NCBI GenBank assembly: GCA_016842065.1
Contig: JAEPDS010000032.1
Span: forward strand, 1-44,830
Source of the DNA: Candidatus Thiodiazotropha sp. 'RUGA'
Lineage (GTDB): Bacteria; Pseudomonadota; Gammaproteobacteria; Chromatiales; Chromatiaceae
Length of the DNA: 44,830 nucleotides
Reading direction: 5' to 3'
The first letter of the stretch is position 1. Every line of letters begins with the position of its first letter. Shown piece after piece: positions 15,678 through 25,600 of the stretch. The position numbers were made by a program, and so were the translations under genes. The notes beneath the pieces are model-generated. The model worked only from the letters and a program-made list of their open reading frames with translations. It was not told the origin of the DNA and did not search any database.

Positions 15678-17663
15678 TTACTTAAACAGCTTGGACTTGT
15701 CGACGAGGTCGATATGCGCACGCTTGAAACACTTGTAGCTCTTACTCTCTTTGTCATAGATGGAGTTGACGAAGCACTTCCAGTTCTCTTCGTCGACAAA
15801 GTTCTTATCCATGCGGTAGTAGAAACCGGGATAGCGGGTCTCCTCACGGAACTGAATGTGTTTCATATGAGCTTCAGCAGTCAGGATTCGATGATAGTTC
15901 TCCCAGGCACGCAGCAGCTCGTGGAGGTCCTTCGCACGCATCTTGAGCGCATCTTCTTTCAGCATCTCCAGCTTCTGTTCAGCCAGGCCGAGCATCTGCT
16001 CGTTGGTGGCGTAGTAGGTGGAAATACCGGCAACATACTCATCCATAATCTTCTGCAGACGAAACTGCAACATGCGAGGGGTGATGTAGTTGGGATTGAC
16101 GTCGATCGCCGTGCTGTAGTCCTTGTACTCAAGGTAGTTACGTACCGGACGGTAGATCTCTTCGATCAGGCTATCGACGTCGCTATCCAGCTCAGGATTG
16201 AACGCCTTGTTGTCCATGACGTATTTGACCATCGCCTTGGCAGCCAGTCGGCCTTCAGCGTGTGATCCGGAAGAGAACTTGTGACCGGAAGCACCCACCC
16301 CGTCACCGGCGGTAAACAGACCGGAAACGGTGGTCATACCACGGTAGCCCCAATGCCAACCCTTGGGCAGGTGATCCGGTACGCCGCTTTCGGTCTCGTC
16401 TGTCGGCGCACCCACATCCTCAGGGCCGGAGGTCCAGATTCCGCAGCAGCCGGCGTGAGAACCGAGCAGGTAGGGTTCGGTGGGCATCAGCTCGGAGTTC
16501 TTCTTTTCAGGCTCGATATTCTCACCGGCCCAGATCCCGCATTGGCTGACGGACATGTCGAGAAAGTCTTCCCAGGCTTCAGCCTCCAGATACTTGACCT
16601 CGCGAGGAGAGAGGGTCTCGCTGAGATTTCCCAGTGCGGTTATGGTATCCATCCAAATCGGACCCCGACCTTCGCGCAGCTCTTTCAACAAAAGGTGGTT
16701 ACGTAGGCAGGAAGCGGGAACAGCGGCATTTCCATAAGGCGGATAGTCGTCCAGCATCTCCTTGTTGCGGTCCATGTAGTCCTCACCAAAAGCATTGGTG
16801 GCTTTCGCTTTGAACAACATGAACCAGGCACCGACAGGTCCGTAGCCGTCTTTGAAGCGGGTCGGTACGAAGCGATTTTCCATCATGGTCAGCTCAGCCC
16901 CGGCCTCCGCAGCCATGGCATAGGTGGAGCCGGCATTCCATACCGGGTACCAGGCACGACCCTGCCCCTCTGCTACGGAGCGCGGACGGAAGATACTTAC
17001 ACAACCGCCGGCGGCCAGAAGGATGGCTTTAGCCTTGAAAATATAGAGTTTGTTCTCACGAACGGAGAAACCGACCGCACCGGCGATGCGATTCTTATCG
17101 TTTTTGTCGTTAATCAGTTTAACGATGAAGATATGCTCTTGGATATTTTCCATACCCAAGGCTTTCTTCGCCGACTCGGCAACGATCCACTTGTAGGACT
17201 CGCCGTTGATCATGATCTGCCACTTGCCGGAGCGTACGGGTTTACCACCGTCTTTCAGAAGCGTCATCCCTTTCGAGCCGTCGTGGCGCTCCCCTCTCTC
17301 GTCCGTCTTCCAGATCGGCAGACCCCACTCTTCAAACAGATGTACGGATTCGTCAACATGGCGGCCCAGATCATAGGTCAGATCGTCGCGGGTGATGCCC
17401 ATCAGATCGTTGGAGACCATTCGGGCATAGTCAGCAGGATCCTGATCAGGGCCGATGTAGGTATTGATTGCGGCGAGACCCTGAGCAACCGCACCGGAGC
17501 GATCCAGAGCCGCCTTGTCGACCAGCTTGACTTTGATGTCGCCGCCGGCTGCTTGCACCCAGGGAACAATTTCATAGGCTGCGCCACAACAGGCCATACC
17601 GCCGCCGATCAGGAGGATGTCCACCTCTTCGGTGACAACTTGCGGATTTCCGAATTCAGCCAT
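15678..17663 (-). CDS. aprA: Adenylylsulfate reductase, alpha subunit
   Basis: A 661-residue flavoprotein of the fumarate-reductase/succinate-dehydrogenase flavoprotein fold. With AprB it interconverts sulfite plus AMP and APS; in this type of organism it is expected to run in the sulfite-oxidising direction. The FAD-binding N-terminus VDILLIGGGMACCGAAYE is near residues 13-30. Substrate-pocket stretches typical of AprA follow, such as ENRFVPTRFKDGYGPVGAW (near 263-281) and AGCCGIW, then the helical C-terminal domain. It lies 51 bases after aprB on the same strand. Length fits the family (about 620-665). The electron partner (Qmo or AprM) is not in this window. Confidence 0.97.
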   Translation of the reverse strand: MAEFGNPQVVTEEVDILLIGGGMACCGAAYEIVPWVQAAGGDIKVKLVDKAALDRSGAVAQGLAAINTYIGPDQDPADYARMVSNDLMGITRDDLTYDLGRHVDESVHLFEEWGLPIWKTDERGERHDGSKGMTLLKDGGKPVRSGKWQIMINGESYKWIVAESAKKALGMENIQEHIFIVKLINDKNDKNRIAGAVGFSVRENKLYIFKAKAILLAAGGCVSIFRPRSVAEGQGRAWYPVWNAGSTYAMAAEAGAELTMMENRFVPTRFKDGYGPVGAWFMLFKAKATNAFGEDYMDRNKEMLDDYPPYGNAAVPASCLRNHLLLKELREGRGPIWMDTITALGNLSETLSPREVKYLEAEAWEDFLDMSVSQCGIWAGENIEPEKKNSELMPTEPYLLGSHAGCCGIWTSGPEDVGAPTDETESGVPDHLPKGWHWGYRGMTTVSGLFTAGDGVGASGHKFSSGSHAEGRLAAKAMVKYVMDNKAFNPELDSDVDSLIEEIYRPVRNYLEYKDYSTAIDVNPNYITPRMLQFRLQKIMDEYVAGISTYYATNEQMLGLAEQKLEMLKEDALKMRAKDLHELLRAWENYHRILTAEAHMKHIQFREETRYPGFYYRMDKNFVDEENWKCFVNSIYDKESKSYKCFKRAHIDLVDKSKLFK

Positions 17664-17714
17664 ACCTATACCTCGAATTAACTCTTTATCCTGAATAATC
17701 AGAATGCATCCAGC

Positions 17715-18188
17715 CTATTTACGAATCAGCTCGTCAGCATCACCGGCACGAAAACCGTTCAGCTCGTTATGATTGAAGAAACCGGGCTCGTCGATCTTTG
17801 CCAGTTCCGCAGCAGGCTTGCCGCCATAAGGATCGATAGAATCCACGGGCGTGGTGCGGATCGGGAATTTGAAGCGCTTCATGGTGCCGTTGCGCAGCTT
17901 GATACTCCACATGATGGTGTCGGTGCCGCGCAGTGGTTGCACCATGGCGCCGAGAGGAACGATATCGGCGTATGGGCGTACCTCGATCGCCTGCTGAGGA
18001 CAGATCTTGACACAGGCATAACACTCCCAGCACTGATCCGGCTCCTGATTGAACGCCTTCATGGCATGGCCGGTTTCAGTGCCGTCACTATCCAGCTTCA
18101 TCAGGTCATGAGGACAGATATAGATACAGGCTGTCCCGTCCTGATCTTTACAGCCGTCGCACTTCTCAGTACGTACAAATGTAGGCAT
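17715..18188 (-). CDS. aprB: Adenylylsulfate reductase, beta subunit
   Basis: A 157-residue ferredoxin-type subunit that carries electrons between AprA's FAD and the membrane partner. Two [4Fe-4S] sets are visible: CDGCKDQDGTACIYICPHD (residues about 10-28, with the long AprB-type spacing) and CWECYACVKICPQQAIEV (about 53-70). The C-terminal half wraps AprA in known structures. Start ATG 18188 follows GGGAG by 9 bases. It is the first gene of an aprBA pair; the divergent neighbour is a thioredoxin-HEAT protein. Confidence 0.97.
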   Translation of the reverse strand: MPTFVRTEKCDGCKDQDGTACIYICPHDLMKLDSDGTETGHAMKAFNQEPDQCWECYACVKICPQQAIEVRPYADIVPLGAMVQPLRGTDTIMWSIKLRNGTMKRFKFPIRTTPVDSIDPYGGKPAAELAKIDEPGFFNHNELNGFRAGDADELIRK

Positions 18189-18371
18189 GGCGTTTTTCTC
18201 CCAAGGGTTTTACTGCCGTGATGCAGCTACTGCCCAAACAGCGACTTTAAAGCACAATCGGAAAAAAATCCCGGTGTTGAAGATTTTATGCTCACCAAGG
18301 CACAAGTCCGTGACACGAACCAGACTCGGCCAGACCACTAGAGGCAGATGATAGACGAATAAAGAGCCTAT

Positions 18372-18386
18372 AGGATTGTAAATCCT
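18372..18386. promoter_or_regulatory. Palindrome in the aprB / thioredoxin-HEAT divergent region
   Basis: AGGATT-GTA-AATCCT is a perfect six-base-arm palindrome near the middle of the 346-base region 18189-18534. It is followed on the plus strand by GATTTTTTA. It may be an operator for either promoter; no convincing -35/-10 pair was found by eye. The rest of the region shows no gene. Confidence 0.35.
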
Positions 18387-18534
18387 GATTTTTTACTAAG
18401 CTTAACAACTCATGATCAAATGCAAAAACCAGCCCCGAGGTGATCATGCCCCCTGACCGGCGATACCAATCATCGACTCCGGGCTGAACTTCTCCCCGGG
18501 ATTAAGTTAGAGTGGGACTTTTTGAAACCTAGCC

Positions 18535-19185
18535 ATGAGCCACCCACAACCCCCAGAGGTCCTGTTTCTGCTCGCCACCGGCTGTCACCACTGCCCGATG
18601 GTACTGGAGAGCCTGACTCAGCAGCTGAAACAGGGCGAGATCGCCCGACTCGATGCGGTCAACATCGTCAACAGCCCGGAAGTCGCCCAGCAACTCGGGG
18701 TCCGCAGTGTACCCTGGACCCGTATCGGCCGCTTTGAACTGGATGGGGCGTTGTCACCGAAAGAGGTGGCCCAATGGATTGAGCGGGCAGCGCTTGAAAC
18801 GGGTGTCGCGCACTATTTCAGTGAATCCCTGGCAGCGCAACGCAGTGACAAGGTGATCCATTGGCTGGAGGATAGCCCAGAGGATCTGCAAGCGTTACTG
18901 GAACTGCAGCAGAACGATGCCACCCCGATGGCGGCGCGTATCGGTATCGGGGTAGTAATGGAACAGCTGGAAGGTGACCCTCGACTGAGCCACGCACTGC
19001 CGACCCTGGTCACGCTCAGTCGCTCCAAGCAGGCCAATATCCGCGCCGATGTAGCGCACTACCTTGGCCTGACCCACCACCAGGATGCCAGGCCTGTGCT
19101 GTTGCAAATGACCAAGGACAGCCACCCTGACGTGAGGGAGATTGCCGAAGAGTCATTGGAGTTATTGAACAACGCAAACGGATAG
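18535..19185 (+). CDS. Thioredoxin-fold domain fused to HEAT-like repeats
   Basis: A 216-residue cytoplasmic protein without a signal peptide. Residues about 6-85 are thioredoxin-like: strand VLFLLATGCHHCP with the redox pair Cys17-x-x-Cys20, and SVPW near 58-61, placing the cis-proline. Residues about 115-214 are helical repeats of HEAT/PBS-lyase type (TLVTLSRSKQANIRADVAHY, then PDVREIAEESLELL). The combination suggests a thiol-redox unit attached to a protein-binding scaffold. It is transcribed divergently from aprBA, so a link to sulfur metabolism or to APS reductase assembly is possible but not shown. No ribosome site precedes ATG 18535. Confidence 0.8.
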   Translation: MSHPQPPEVLFLLATGCHHCPMVLESLTQQLKQGEIARLDAVNIVNSPEVAQQLGVRSVPWTRIGRFELDGALSPKEVAQWIERAALETGVAHYFSESLAAQRSDKVIHWLEDSPEDLQALLELQQNDATPMAARIGIGVVMEQLEGDPRLSHALPTLVTLSRSKQANIRADVAHYLGLTHHQDARPVLLQMTKDSHPDVREIAEESLELLNNANG

Positions 19186-19243
19186 AGCCACTATCCAACC
19201 TTGCAAGGCGTGGTAAGGTCCTGCCATTACTATGCAATGCGCC

Positions 19244-19274
19244 TTGACTCATCGCCTGAGAGGGCTTCTATAAT
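19244..19274 (+). promoter_or_regulatory. Candidate promoter for the 19398-21314 gene run
   Basis: TTGACT (19244-19249) and a perfect TATAAT (19269-19274) separated by 19 bases. The long spacer would weaken it without an activator. It is about 124 bases before the first start codon of the run. Confidence 0.4.
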
Positions 19275-19397
19275 CGTCAAAGCAACAGGCGACACCATAC
19301 GCTATTAAACTGGCGACTAAGTATGTCGTGTTAGGGCCTGTTAACACTAATCGTTGTCAGCTTGGCACAACCCATCAAAATTTGCGGAAGAGGTGTA

Positions 19398-19943
19398 ATG
19401 GATAGACGGGAGCAGATACTGACGATGCATGCTCAGTTCATCAATCAGGTCGTCACAATTGGCCAGCAGGCTGATCGCCAGGATGATTTTGAAGAGCTGT
19501 TGAGCCTGGCGGAGCAGAGCGGTTGGACCGACTTGACCGCCTGCATTCGCAAGATCTTTCAACAGGGTCGACGGGATATGGAGCTGCTCAATCCCCTGGA
19601 TGAAGAGGACCGGGTAATCGCCGAGTCGATCCTGCAGGGCCTGCAGGATCCCTCTACCCTGCCCGATCCCAATGCCAAGCCCGATCCCGCGCTGGCGGCA
19701 CCCGGGCTGGCCTCAATGATCCATGCAGCTGGCGCCGGCAACCCACAGGCACTGCAGATCATCGCAGAGATGGCCGATCAGATGAGCAAGGCGGGCGGCC
19801 CGATGGCACATCTGGCCGCGGTGATCAGACCCATGATCAACGGTGAGCGGGAAGCCGACAAGCTGTGCAAGGGGATGGACAGCCGTACCGAACAGATGGT
19901 GCTGGGCATCCTGGATGAGCTGAAACAGCTGGACGAGGGGTAG
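19398..19943 (+). CDS. Conserved-looking hypothetical protein
   Basis: A 181-residue acidic soluble protein that I do not recognise. It has an N-terminal helical part (about 1-85, rich in Gln, Asp, Glu), a proline-rich linker (LPDPNAKPDPALAAPG, about 94-109) and a helical C-terminal part (about 110-178) with MADQMSKAGGPMAHLAAVI. There is one cysteine in the N-terminal part (TACIRKIF) and one near 160 (LCKGMD). The start at 19398 is chosen for AGAGGTGT upstream; twelve earlier codons lack a site. Its stop is one base before the DUF423 gene, so the two are coupled. Confidence 0.75.
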   Translation: MDRREQILTMHAQFINQVVTIGQQADRQDDFEELLSLAEQSGWTDLTACIRKIFQQGRRDMELLNPLDEEDRVIAESILQGLQDPSTLPDPNAKPDPALAAPGLASMIHAAGAGNPQALQIIAEMADQMSKAGGPMAHLAAVIRPMINGEREADKLCKGMDSRTEQMVLGILDELKQLDEG

Positions 19944-19944
19944 T

Positions 19945-20331
19945 ATGGCAAGACGCTTCATCATCCTCGCCGGGATCAGCGGCTTGCTGCTGGTTACGCT
20001 AGGCGCCTTCGGCGCCCACGCACTGGAACGGGCAATCCCCGCTAGTCATATGGTCTGGTGGCAGAAAGCGGTCCACTATCAGGGGCTGCACACCCTCGCC
20101 CTGCTGGCTGTCGGTGTGCTGATCCTGCACCATCCGGTGCGCGCACTGCTGCTCTCAGGCTGGCTGTTTCTGGCCGGCATTCTGCTGTTTTCCGGCAGCC
20201 TCTATGTGATGGCATTGACCGATCTGCGCAGCCTGGCCCTGCTGACCCCGATCGGTGGCACGGCATTCATTGCCGGCTGGCTGACGCTGGTGATCGGTGC
20301 CTGGCGTCTACCCGACCTGCACCCCCGATAA
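19945..20331 (+). CDS. DUF423 (YgdD-type) small membrane protein
   Basis: A 128-residue inner-membrane protein with four hydrophobic segments (about 5-25, 45-63, 68-90, 97-118). The family's N-terminal signature is present: G-x-x-G-x-x-x-V-x-LGAFGAHALE (residues 10-28), followed by W-x-x-AVHYQ-x-x-H-x-LAL. No function has been established for DUF423. It starts one base after the previous stop and uses GAGGGG in that gene's end as ribosome site. The next gene begins 29 bases later. Confidence 0.92.
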   Translation: MARRFIILAGISGLLLVTLGAFGAHALERAIPASHMVWWQKAVHYQGLHTLALLAVGVLILHHPVRALLLSGWLFLAGILLFSGSLYVMALTDLRSLALLTPIGGTAFIAGWLTLVIGAWRLPDLHPR

Positions 20332-20360
20332 CCATGAGCCGTCGCTGAGCAACCCCACAG

Positions 20361-21314
20361 ATGGAAATCCAGGCCTTTTCAAACCGTCTGCAGAAGAACT
20401 ATCGCCACTGGAGCAAATGGGCAAGGCGACGTGAGATCAGCTGTTACCGCATCTATGACCGGGACATTCCCGAGTTCCCGCTGGCTATCGACTGGTATGA
20501 CGGCCAACTCCATCTGCAGATTTTCGCCCGCAAAGGGATGCAACCCCTGGACCAGACGCAACAGCAGCAGATCATCGACACGGTCGCTGAAACCCTGCAG
20601 ATGCCCCAGAGCCGGATCGCTGTGAAGACACGCCAGCGGCAGCGGGGATTGAATCAATATGAAAAGACCGGCGAGCGTGGCGAGCCAATGATCGTCACCG
20701 AAGATGGCTTGCGCTTCGAAGTGGAGTTGCGACGCTATCTGGATACCGGACTGTTCCTCGACCACCGCAATACCCGCAAGCTGGTGCGCAAGAAGGCCGC
20801 CGGCAAGCGGGTTCTGAACCTGTTTGCCTATACCGGAAGCTTCTCAGTCTACGCCGCAGCGGGCGGCGCATTGGCCACCGTCAGTGTGGACCTCTCCAAC
20901 ACCTACCAGGAGTGGACCCGGAAAAACCTCAAGCTGAACGGTTTTCAGGGCGATCAGCATGAACTGGTGCGGGAGGATGTTTTCCTCTATCTGGAGCGGG
21001 CCAGACGGGAGCGCCGCCTGTTTGGCCTGATCATTCTCGACCCGCCCAGTTTCTCCAACTCCAAACGCATGGATGAAACCCTGGATATACAGCGGGATCA
21101 GCAGCGCTTGATCGAGGCTTGTCTGGCGCTGCTCAATCCCAATGGACAGCTTATCTTCTCCACCAACCGTAAAGGCTTCAAACTGATGCCGGAACTGGCA
21201 CAGCGCGAGGGTTGCCGGGAGATCACTCAACAGGTGGTACCGGAGGATTTCAAACGTCGTCTCCCCTATCGATGCTGGATCTTTCCGGCACCTTCCGCCA
21301 AATCTTCTGTCTGA
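20361..21314 (+). CDS. rlmK: RlmK-like rRNA methyltransferase (stand-alone)
   Basis: A 317-residue class I SAM-dependent methyltransferase. It matches the C-terminal half of E. coli RlmKL, the part that makes m7G2069 in 23S rRNA; here it is a separate protein with no RlmL partner beside it. The N-terminus (FSNRLQKNYRHWSKWARR, with YRIYDRDIPEFPLAID) and the YEKTGERG stretch are typical. The SAM motif is VLNLFAYTGSFSVYAA near 152-167, and the catalytic-type motif is LDPPSFSNSKRM near 229-240. No ribosome site is evident. The related RlmI family is an alternative assignment, but it would carry an N-terminal PUA domain, which is absent. Confidence 0.85.
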   Translation: MEIQAFSNRLQKNYRHWSKWARRREISCYRIYDRDIPEFPLAIDWYDGQLHLQIFARKGMQPLDQTQQQQIIDTVAETLQMPQSRIAVKTRQRQRGLNQYEKTGERGEPMIVTEDGLRFEVELRRYLDTGLFLDHRNTRKLVRKKAAGKRVLNLFAYTGSFSVYAAAGGALATVSVDLSNTYQEWTRKNLKLNGFQGDQHELVREDVFLYLERARRERRLFGLIILDPPSFSNSKRMDETLDIQRDQQRLIEACLALLNPNGQLIFSTNRKGFKLMPELAQREGCREITQQVVPEDFKRRLPYRCWIFPAPSAKSSV

Positions 21315-21352
21315 TTAGACCGACACTTGACGCAGCGCAAAAATTACACTCT

Positions 21353-21366
21353 TATAGCGAGCTATA
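21353..21366. promoter_or_regulatory. Palindromic operator candidate before the efflux operon
   Basis: TATAGC-GA-GCTATA is a perfect 14-base palindrome. It stands 20 bases after TTGACG (21327-21332) and overlaps the expected -10 region of a promoter for the efflux genes, as a repressor site would. No regulator gene is adjacent. Confidence 0.4.
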
Positions 21367-21462
21367 GACCGGGTCGGTTCTGATTCAGTCCAGCAGTTGA
21401 ATCCACTGCGCATGTGACTCACTCGCCTTCTCGAACAGATACAATCAAACACCTTAGCAGGG

Positions 21463-22599
21463 ATGAAAAATCAGATGCTGAAAAGAGTTTTGCTGACGAT
21501 TATCGGACTGGCCGTACTGATCGGCATTCCAGCCGCTATCAAGATGCAGCAGTTCCAGGCGATGGCGGATATGCAGATGACCATGCCGCCGGAGATCGTC
21601 ACTGCCGATCAGGTGAAGCGGCAGCAGTGGCCCAACACCCTCTCAGCCACCGGATCCCTGGTTGCGGTTCAGGGTGTTACCGTGAGCGCGGAACTGGGCG
21701 GTAAGATCAATGAGATCGCCTTTGAATCCGGTGACCGGGTCAAGGCTGGCGACCTGCTGGTGCGACTCGACACCACCGCCGAAGAGGCACAGTTGAGATC
21801 AGCCGAGGCGGCAGCGAAGCTGGCCCGAATCAATCTCGACCGCAACCGCGGCCTGCGCGCCAACAAGACCGTCTCCCAATCCGATCTGGATACCTCTGAA
21901 GCCAACTACAAACAGGCCACCGCTCAGGTAGAGAATGTCAAAGCGACGATCGCCAAAAAGACCCTGCGTGCCCCCTTCTCCGGTCAGCTCGGACTGCGTC
22001 AGGTCAACCTGGGACAGATCATTGAACAGGGCACACCGGTAGTAACCCTGCAGACCATCGATCCGATCTACGCGGATTTCTCCCTGCCGCAACAGCGCTT
22101 CTCCAGCGTCGCTGTCGGTAACCAGGTGCGCATCACCACCGATGCAGCAGAGGATAAGCGTTTCAGCGGCAAGATCATCGCCATCAACCCGGAGATCGAT
22201 CAGGCGACCCGCACGGTGCGGATCCGTTCCACTCTGTCGAACAAGGAGGAGCTGCTGCGTCCCGGCATGTTTGCAAATGTGAAAGTAATCATGCCGCAGC
22301 AGGATGATGTGCTCGCCATTCCGGCCACTTCGGTGCTCTATGCCCCCTACGGCGATACGGTGTTTGTCATCGACACCACCAAGGACGAGGCCACCGGCGA
22401 GGAACAGAAAACCCTGCGTCAGCAGATCATCCGCCTGGGACAGACCCGGGGAGACTATGTCTCCGTCGTCACCGGCCTGAAGGAGGGAGAGACCGTGGTC
22501 ACCAGCGGGGTATTCAAGTTGCGGCCGAATATGGCAGTGGTGGTGGACAACAGCCTGGCACTGGATGCCAAACTGGATCCCCAGCCGGCCAACGAATAA
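21463..22599 (+). CDS. RND efflux periplasmic adaptor protein
   Basis: A 378-residue membrane-fusion protein of the HlyD/AcrA family linking an inner-membrane RND pump to an outer-membrane channel. An N-terminal hydrophobic anchor (about 8-24, VLLTIIGLAVLIGIPAAI) is not followed by a lipobox. Then come the lipoyl half-motifs (VTVSAELGGKINEIAFESGDR near 70-90, LRAPFSGQLGLRQ near 168-180), a helical hairpin between them (about 105-160), a beta-barrel domain and a membrane-proximal domain ending near residue 365. The hairpin length is that of the MexE/AcrA class. The permease follows after 53 bases. No outer-membrane channel gene is present, so a TolC-like protein elsewhere must serve. Confidence 0.94.
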   Translation: MKNQMLKRVLLTIIGLAVLIGIPAAIKMQQFQAMADMQMTMPPEIVTADQVKRQQWPNTLSATGSLVAVQGVTVSAELGGKINEIAFESGDRVKAGDLLVRLDTTAEEAQLRSAEAAAKLARINLDRNRGLRANKTVSQSDLDTSEANYKQATAQVENVKATIAKKTLRAPFSGQLGLRQVNLGQIIEQGTPVVTLQTIDPIYADFSLPQQRFSSVAVGNQVRITTDAAEDKRFSGKIIAINPEIDQATRTVRIRSTLSNKEELLRPGMFANVKVIMPQQDDVLAIPATSVLYAPYGDTVFVIDTTKDEATGEEQKTLRQQIIRLGQTRGDYVSVVTGLKEGETVVTSGVFKLRPNMAVVVDNSLALDAKLDPQPANE

Positions 22600-22652
22600 A
22601 CGACTTCCAGGTATCTATCAAGATCCTTTAATCACATAGGGACATCTATCCA

Positions 22653-25600
22653 GTGGCTAAAACCAAAGCCTTTACCGATCTCTTCATCCAGCGCCCGGTG
22701 CTCGCCATCGTGGTCAACATGCTGATCGTGATTGCCGGCATCCAGGCCTGGAACAGCCTCAACATCCGTCAGTATCCGCTGAGCGAAAACTCCACCGTGA
22801 ACATCTCCACGGTCTATGTTGGGGCCAATGCGGAGCTGGTTCGGGGCTTCATCACCACCCCACTGGAACAGGCGATCGCCTCCGCCGACGGGATCGAGTA
22901 TATCGAGTCGAAGAGTCTGCAGGGCTTCTCCATGATCAATGCCCGGCTGAAGCTCAACTACCCACCCACCAAGGCCCTCGCCGAGATCACCGCGAAGGTG
23001 AATCAGGTGCGTAACGACCTGCCCACCGAGGCCCAGGTGCCGGCGATTTCGATTCAGTCCGCCGACTCCCAGTTTGCCTCCGCCTATCTCAGTTTTGCCT
23101 CCGATATCCTCTCTCAAGCAGAGATCACCGACTATCTGATCCGGGTGGTGCAACCCAGACTCGCAGCGGTCGCCGGTGTGCAGCGGGCTGAAGTGCTTGG
23201 AGCCCGTACCTTCGCCATGCGCATCTGGTTGAAACCGGACAAGATGGCGGCACTGCACGTCAGCCCCTCCCAGGTGCGTCAGGCACTGGCTGCCAACAAT
23301 TTCCTGGCTGCCATCGGCACCACCAAGGGATCCCTGGTGCAGGTCAACATGACCGCCAATACCGATCTCCATTCGGTGGAGGAGTTCGAGCAGCTGATCA
23401 TCCGCCAGAGCGGTGACAGCATCGTGCGCCTGCAGGATATCGCCGATGTAACCCTGGGGGCGGAAGACTACGATACTTCGGTACGCTATACCGGCCAGAC
23501 CGCTGTCTTCATGGGCATATTCCCCTTGCCCAGCGCCAATACCATCGATGTTATCAAGCTGGTGCGGGTGGAGATCGACGCCATCGCCAAGGACCTGCCC
23601 TCCGGGCTGGAAGTGAATATCGGCTACGACGCCTCGGAGTACATCGCCAATGCGATCACCGAGGTGACCAAGACCCTGGGGGATACCCTGCTGATCGTGA
23701 TCGCGGTGATCTTCCTGTTTCTGGGTTCAATTCGATCGGCTCTGGTGCCGACCATCGCGATCCCGGTCTCGTTGATCGGCAGTATCTTTCTGATGCAGGT
23801 GTTCGGCTTTACCCTCAATCTGCTGACCCTGCTGGCGATCGTGCTCTCGGTCGGCCTTGTGGTGGACGATGCCATCGTGGTGGTGGAGAACATCGAACGC
23901 CATCTGCGTGAAGGCCGCAGCAAACGGGAGGCCGCCCTGCTCGGCGCCCGGGAACTGCTCGGCCCGGTCATCGCCATGACCGTTACACTGGCCGCTGTCT
24001 ACATGCCGATCGCCCTGCAGGGGGGATTGACCGGCGCCCTGTTCCGTGAGTTTGCCCTGACCCTGGCGGGGACGGTTACCATCTCCGGTATCGTCGCCCT
24101 GACCCTGTCGCCGATGATGTCGGCCCACATGCTGAAGAGCGCCGCCGATGAGGAGAAGGGGTTCACCGGATGGGTCAACCACCACTTCGACCGATTGCGC
24201 AGCGGTTATGGTCGACTGATCGGTCGCACCCTGCAGGTCAGACCCTATGTCTATGTGATCTGGCTGGTGGTGGCCGCAGCAGCTGTGCCGATGTACATGC
24301 AGTCCCCCAAGGAGCTGGCCCCCAGTGAGGATCAGAGCGTGGTGTTCGGCATCATCAACTCCGCCGCCAATGCCACCGCCGATCAGAAACGTTTCTATGG
24401 TGCGGCGGTGGAGAAGGCGTTCCTCGATGTGGAGGAGGCGGATCTCAGTTTCCAGATTCTGTTCGCCCCCTCGGTGGGCGCCCAGTTCGATACCGACGGC
24501 TTCTCAGGCGTAGTGGTCAAACCCTGGCACGCCCCGAGGGAGCGCACTGTGTTTGAGATCCAGCAGGAGATCCAGGGCAAGCTCGCCTCGGTACCCGGCT
24601 TCCAGATCTTTGCCACCACCCCACCGGCCCTGCCCGGCGGCAGCAACTTCCCCATCGAGTTCCTGATCACCTCGACCGCGGATGCCAAGCAGCTGCTGGA
24701 GTTTGCCCAGCAGATTCAGGGCAAGGCGATCGAAAGCGGCATGTTCATGTTCCCCCCGCAGATCGACCTGAAGTATGACCAACCCCAGGCACAGGTGGTG
24801 CTCGACCGGGATAAGATCGGCTCGCTCGGGCTCGACCTCAACCAGGTTGGTCTGGATATGGCGGCTGCCCTCGGTGGTGATTATGTCAATCGCTTCAATA
24901 TCGCCGGGCGAAGTTATAAGGTCATTCCGCAGATCGAACGCTCCCAGCGACTCAATCCGGATCAGCTGACCGAGATCTATGTCACCGGTCCGGAAGGTCA
25001 GCTGATCCCGCTGAGTGCGGTTGCGCATATCGAAAACACAACCGTACCCCGTTCGTTGAACCGTTTTCAGCAGCTGAATGCGGTGAAGCTCTCCGGCATG
25101 ACCAACCGCACCCTGGACCAGGGGCTGACGGTGCTCGAAGAGGCGGCGGCTGAGATCCTGCCACCGGGGTATGGCGTCGACTACACCGGGGAGTCGAGAC
25201 AGCTGCGCCAGGAGGGCAACAAGTTTCTGCCCGCCTTCGCCCTGGCGATCGTAATGATCTTTCTCGCCCTGGCGGTCCAGTTCAACTCTTTCCGCGATCC
25301 GGGCATCATCCTGCTCGGTTCGGTTCCCCTGGCGATGTTCGGCGCACTGCTGTTCACATTTCTGAAGATGCCCAATCCGAATCTGCCCTTCTGGACCAAC
25401 GGTTGGACCACCACCCTGAACATCTATGCCCAGGTCGGCCTGGTAACCCTGGTGGGGCTGATCGCCAAGAACGGCATCCTGATCGTCGAGTTCGCCAACA
25501 AGCTGCAGGAGCAGGGGCTGAGCAAGATCGACGCGGTACAGGAGGCGGCGATGACAAGACTGCGACCGATCCTGATGACCACCTTCGCCACGGTGGCAGG

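Noticed and set aside
19200-19345. Insertion element between the thioredoxin-HEAT gene and the next run
   Set aside because: GGGCCTGTTAACACTA looks like a known type of element end, but no matching inverted end or target duplication was found nearby.
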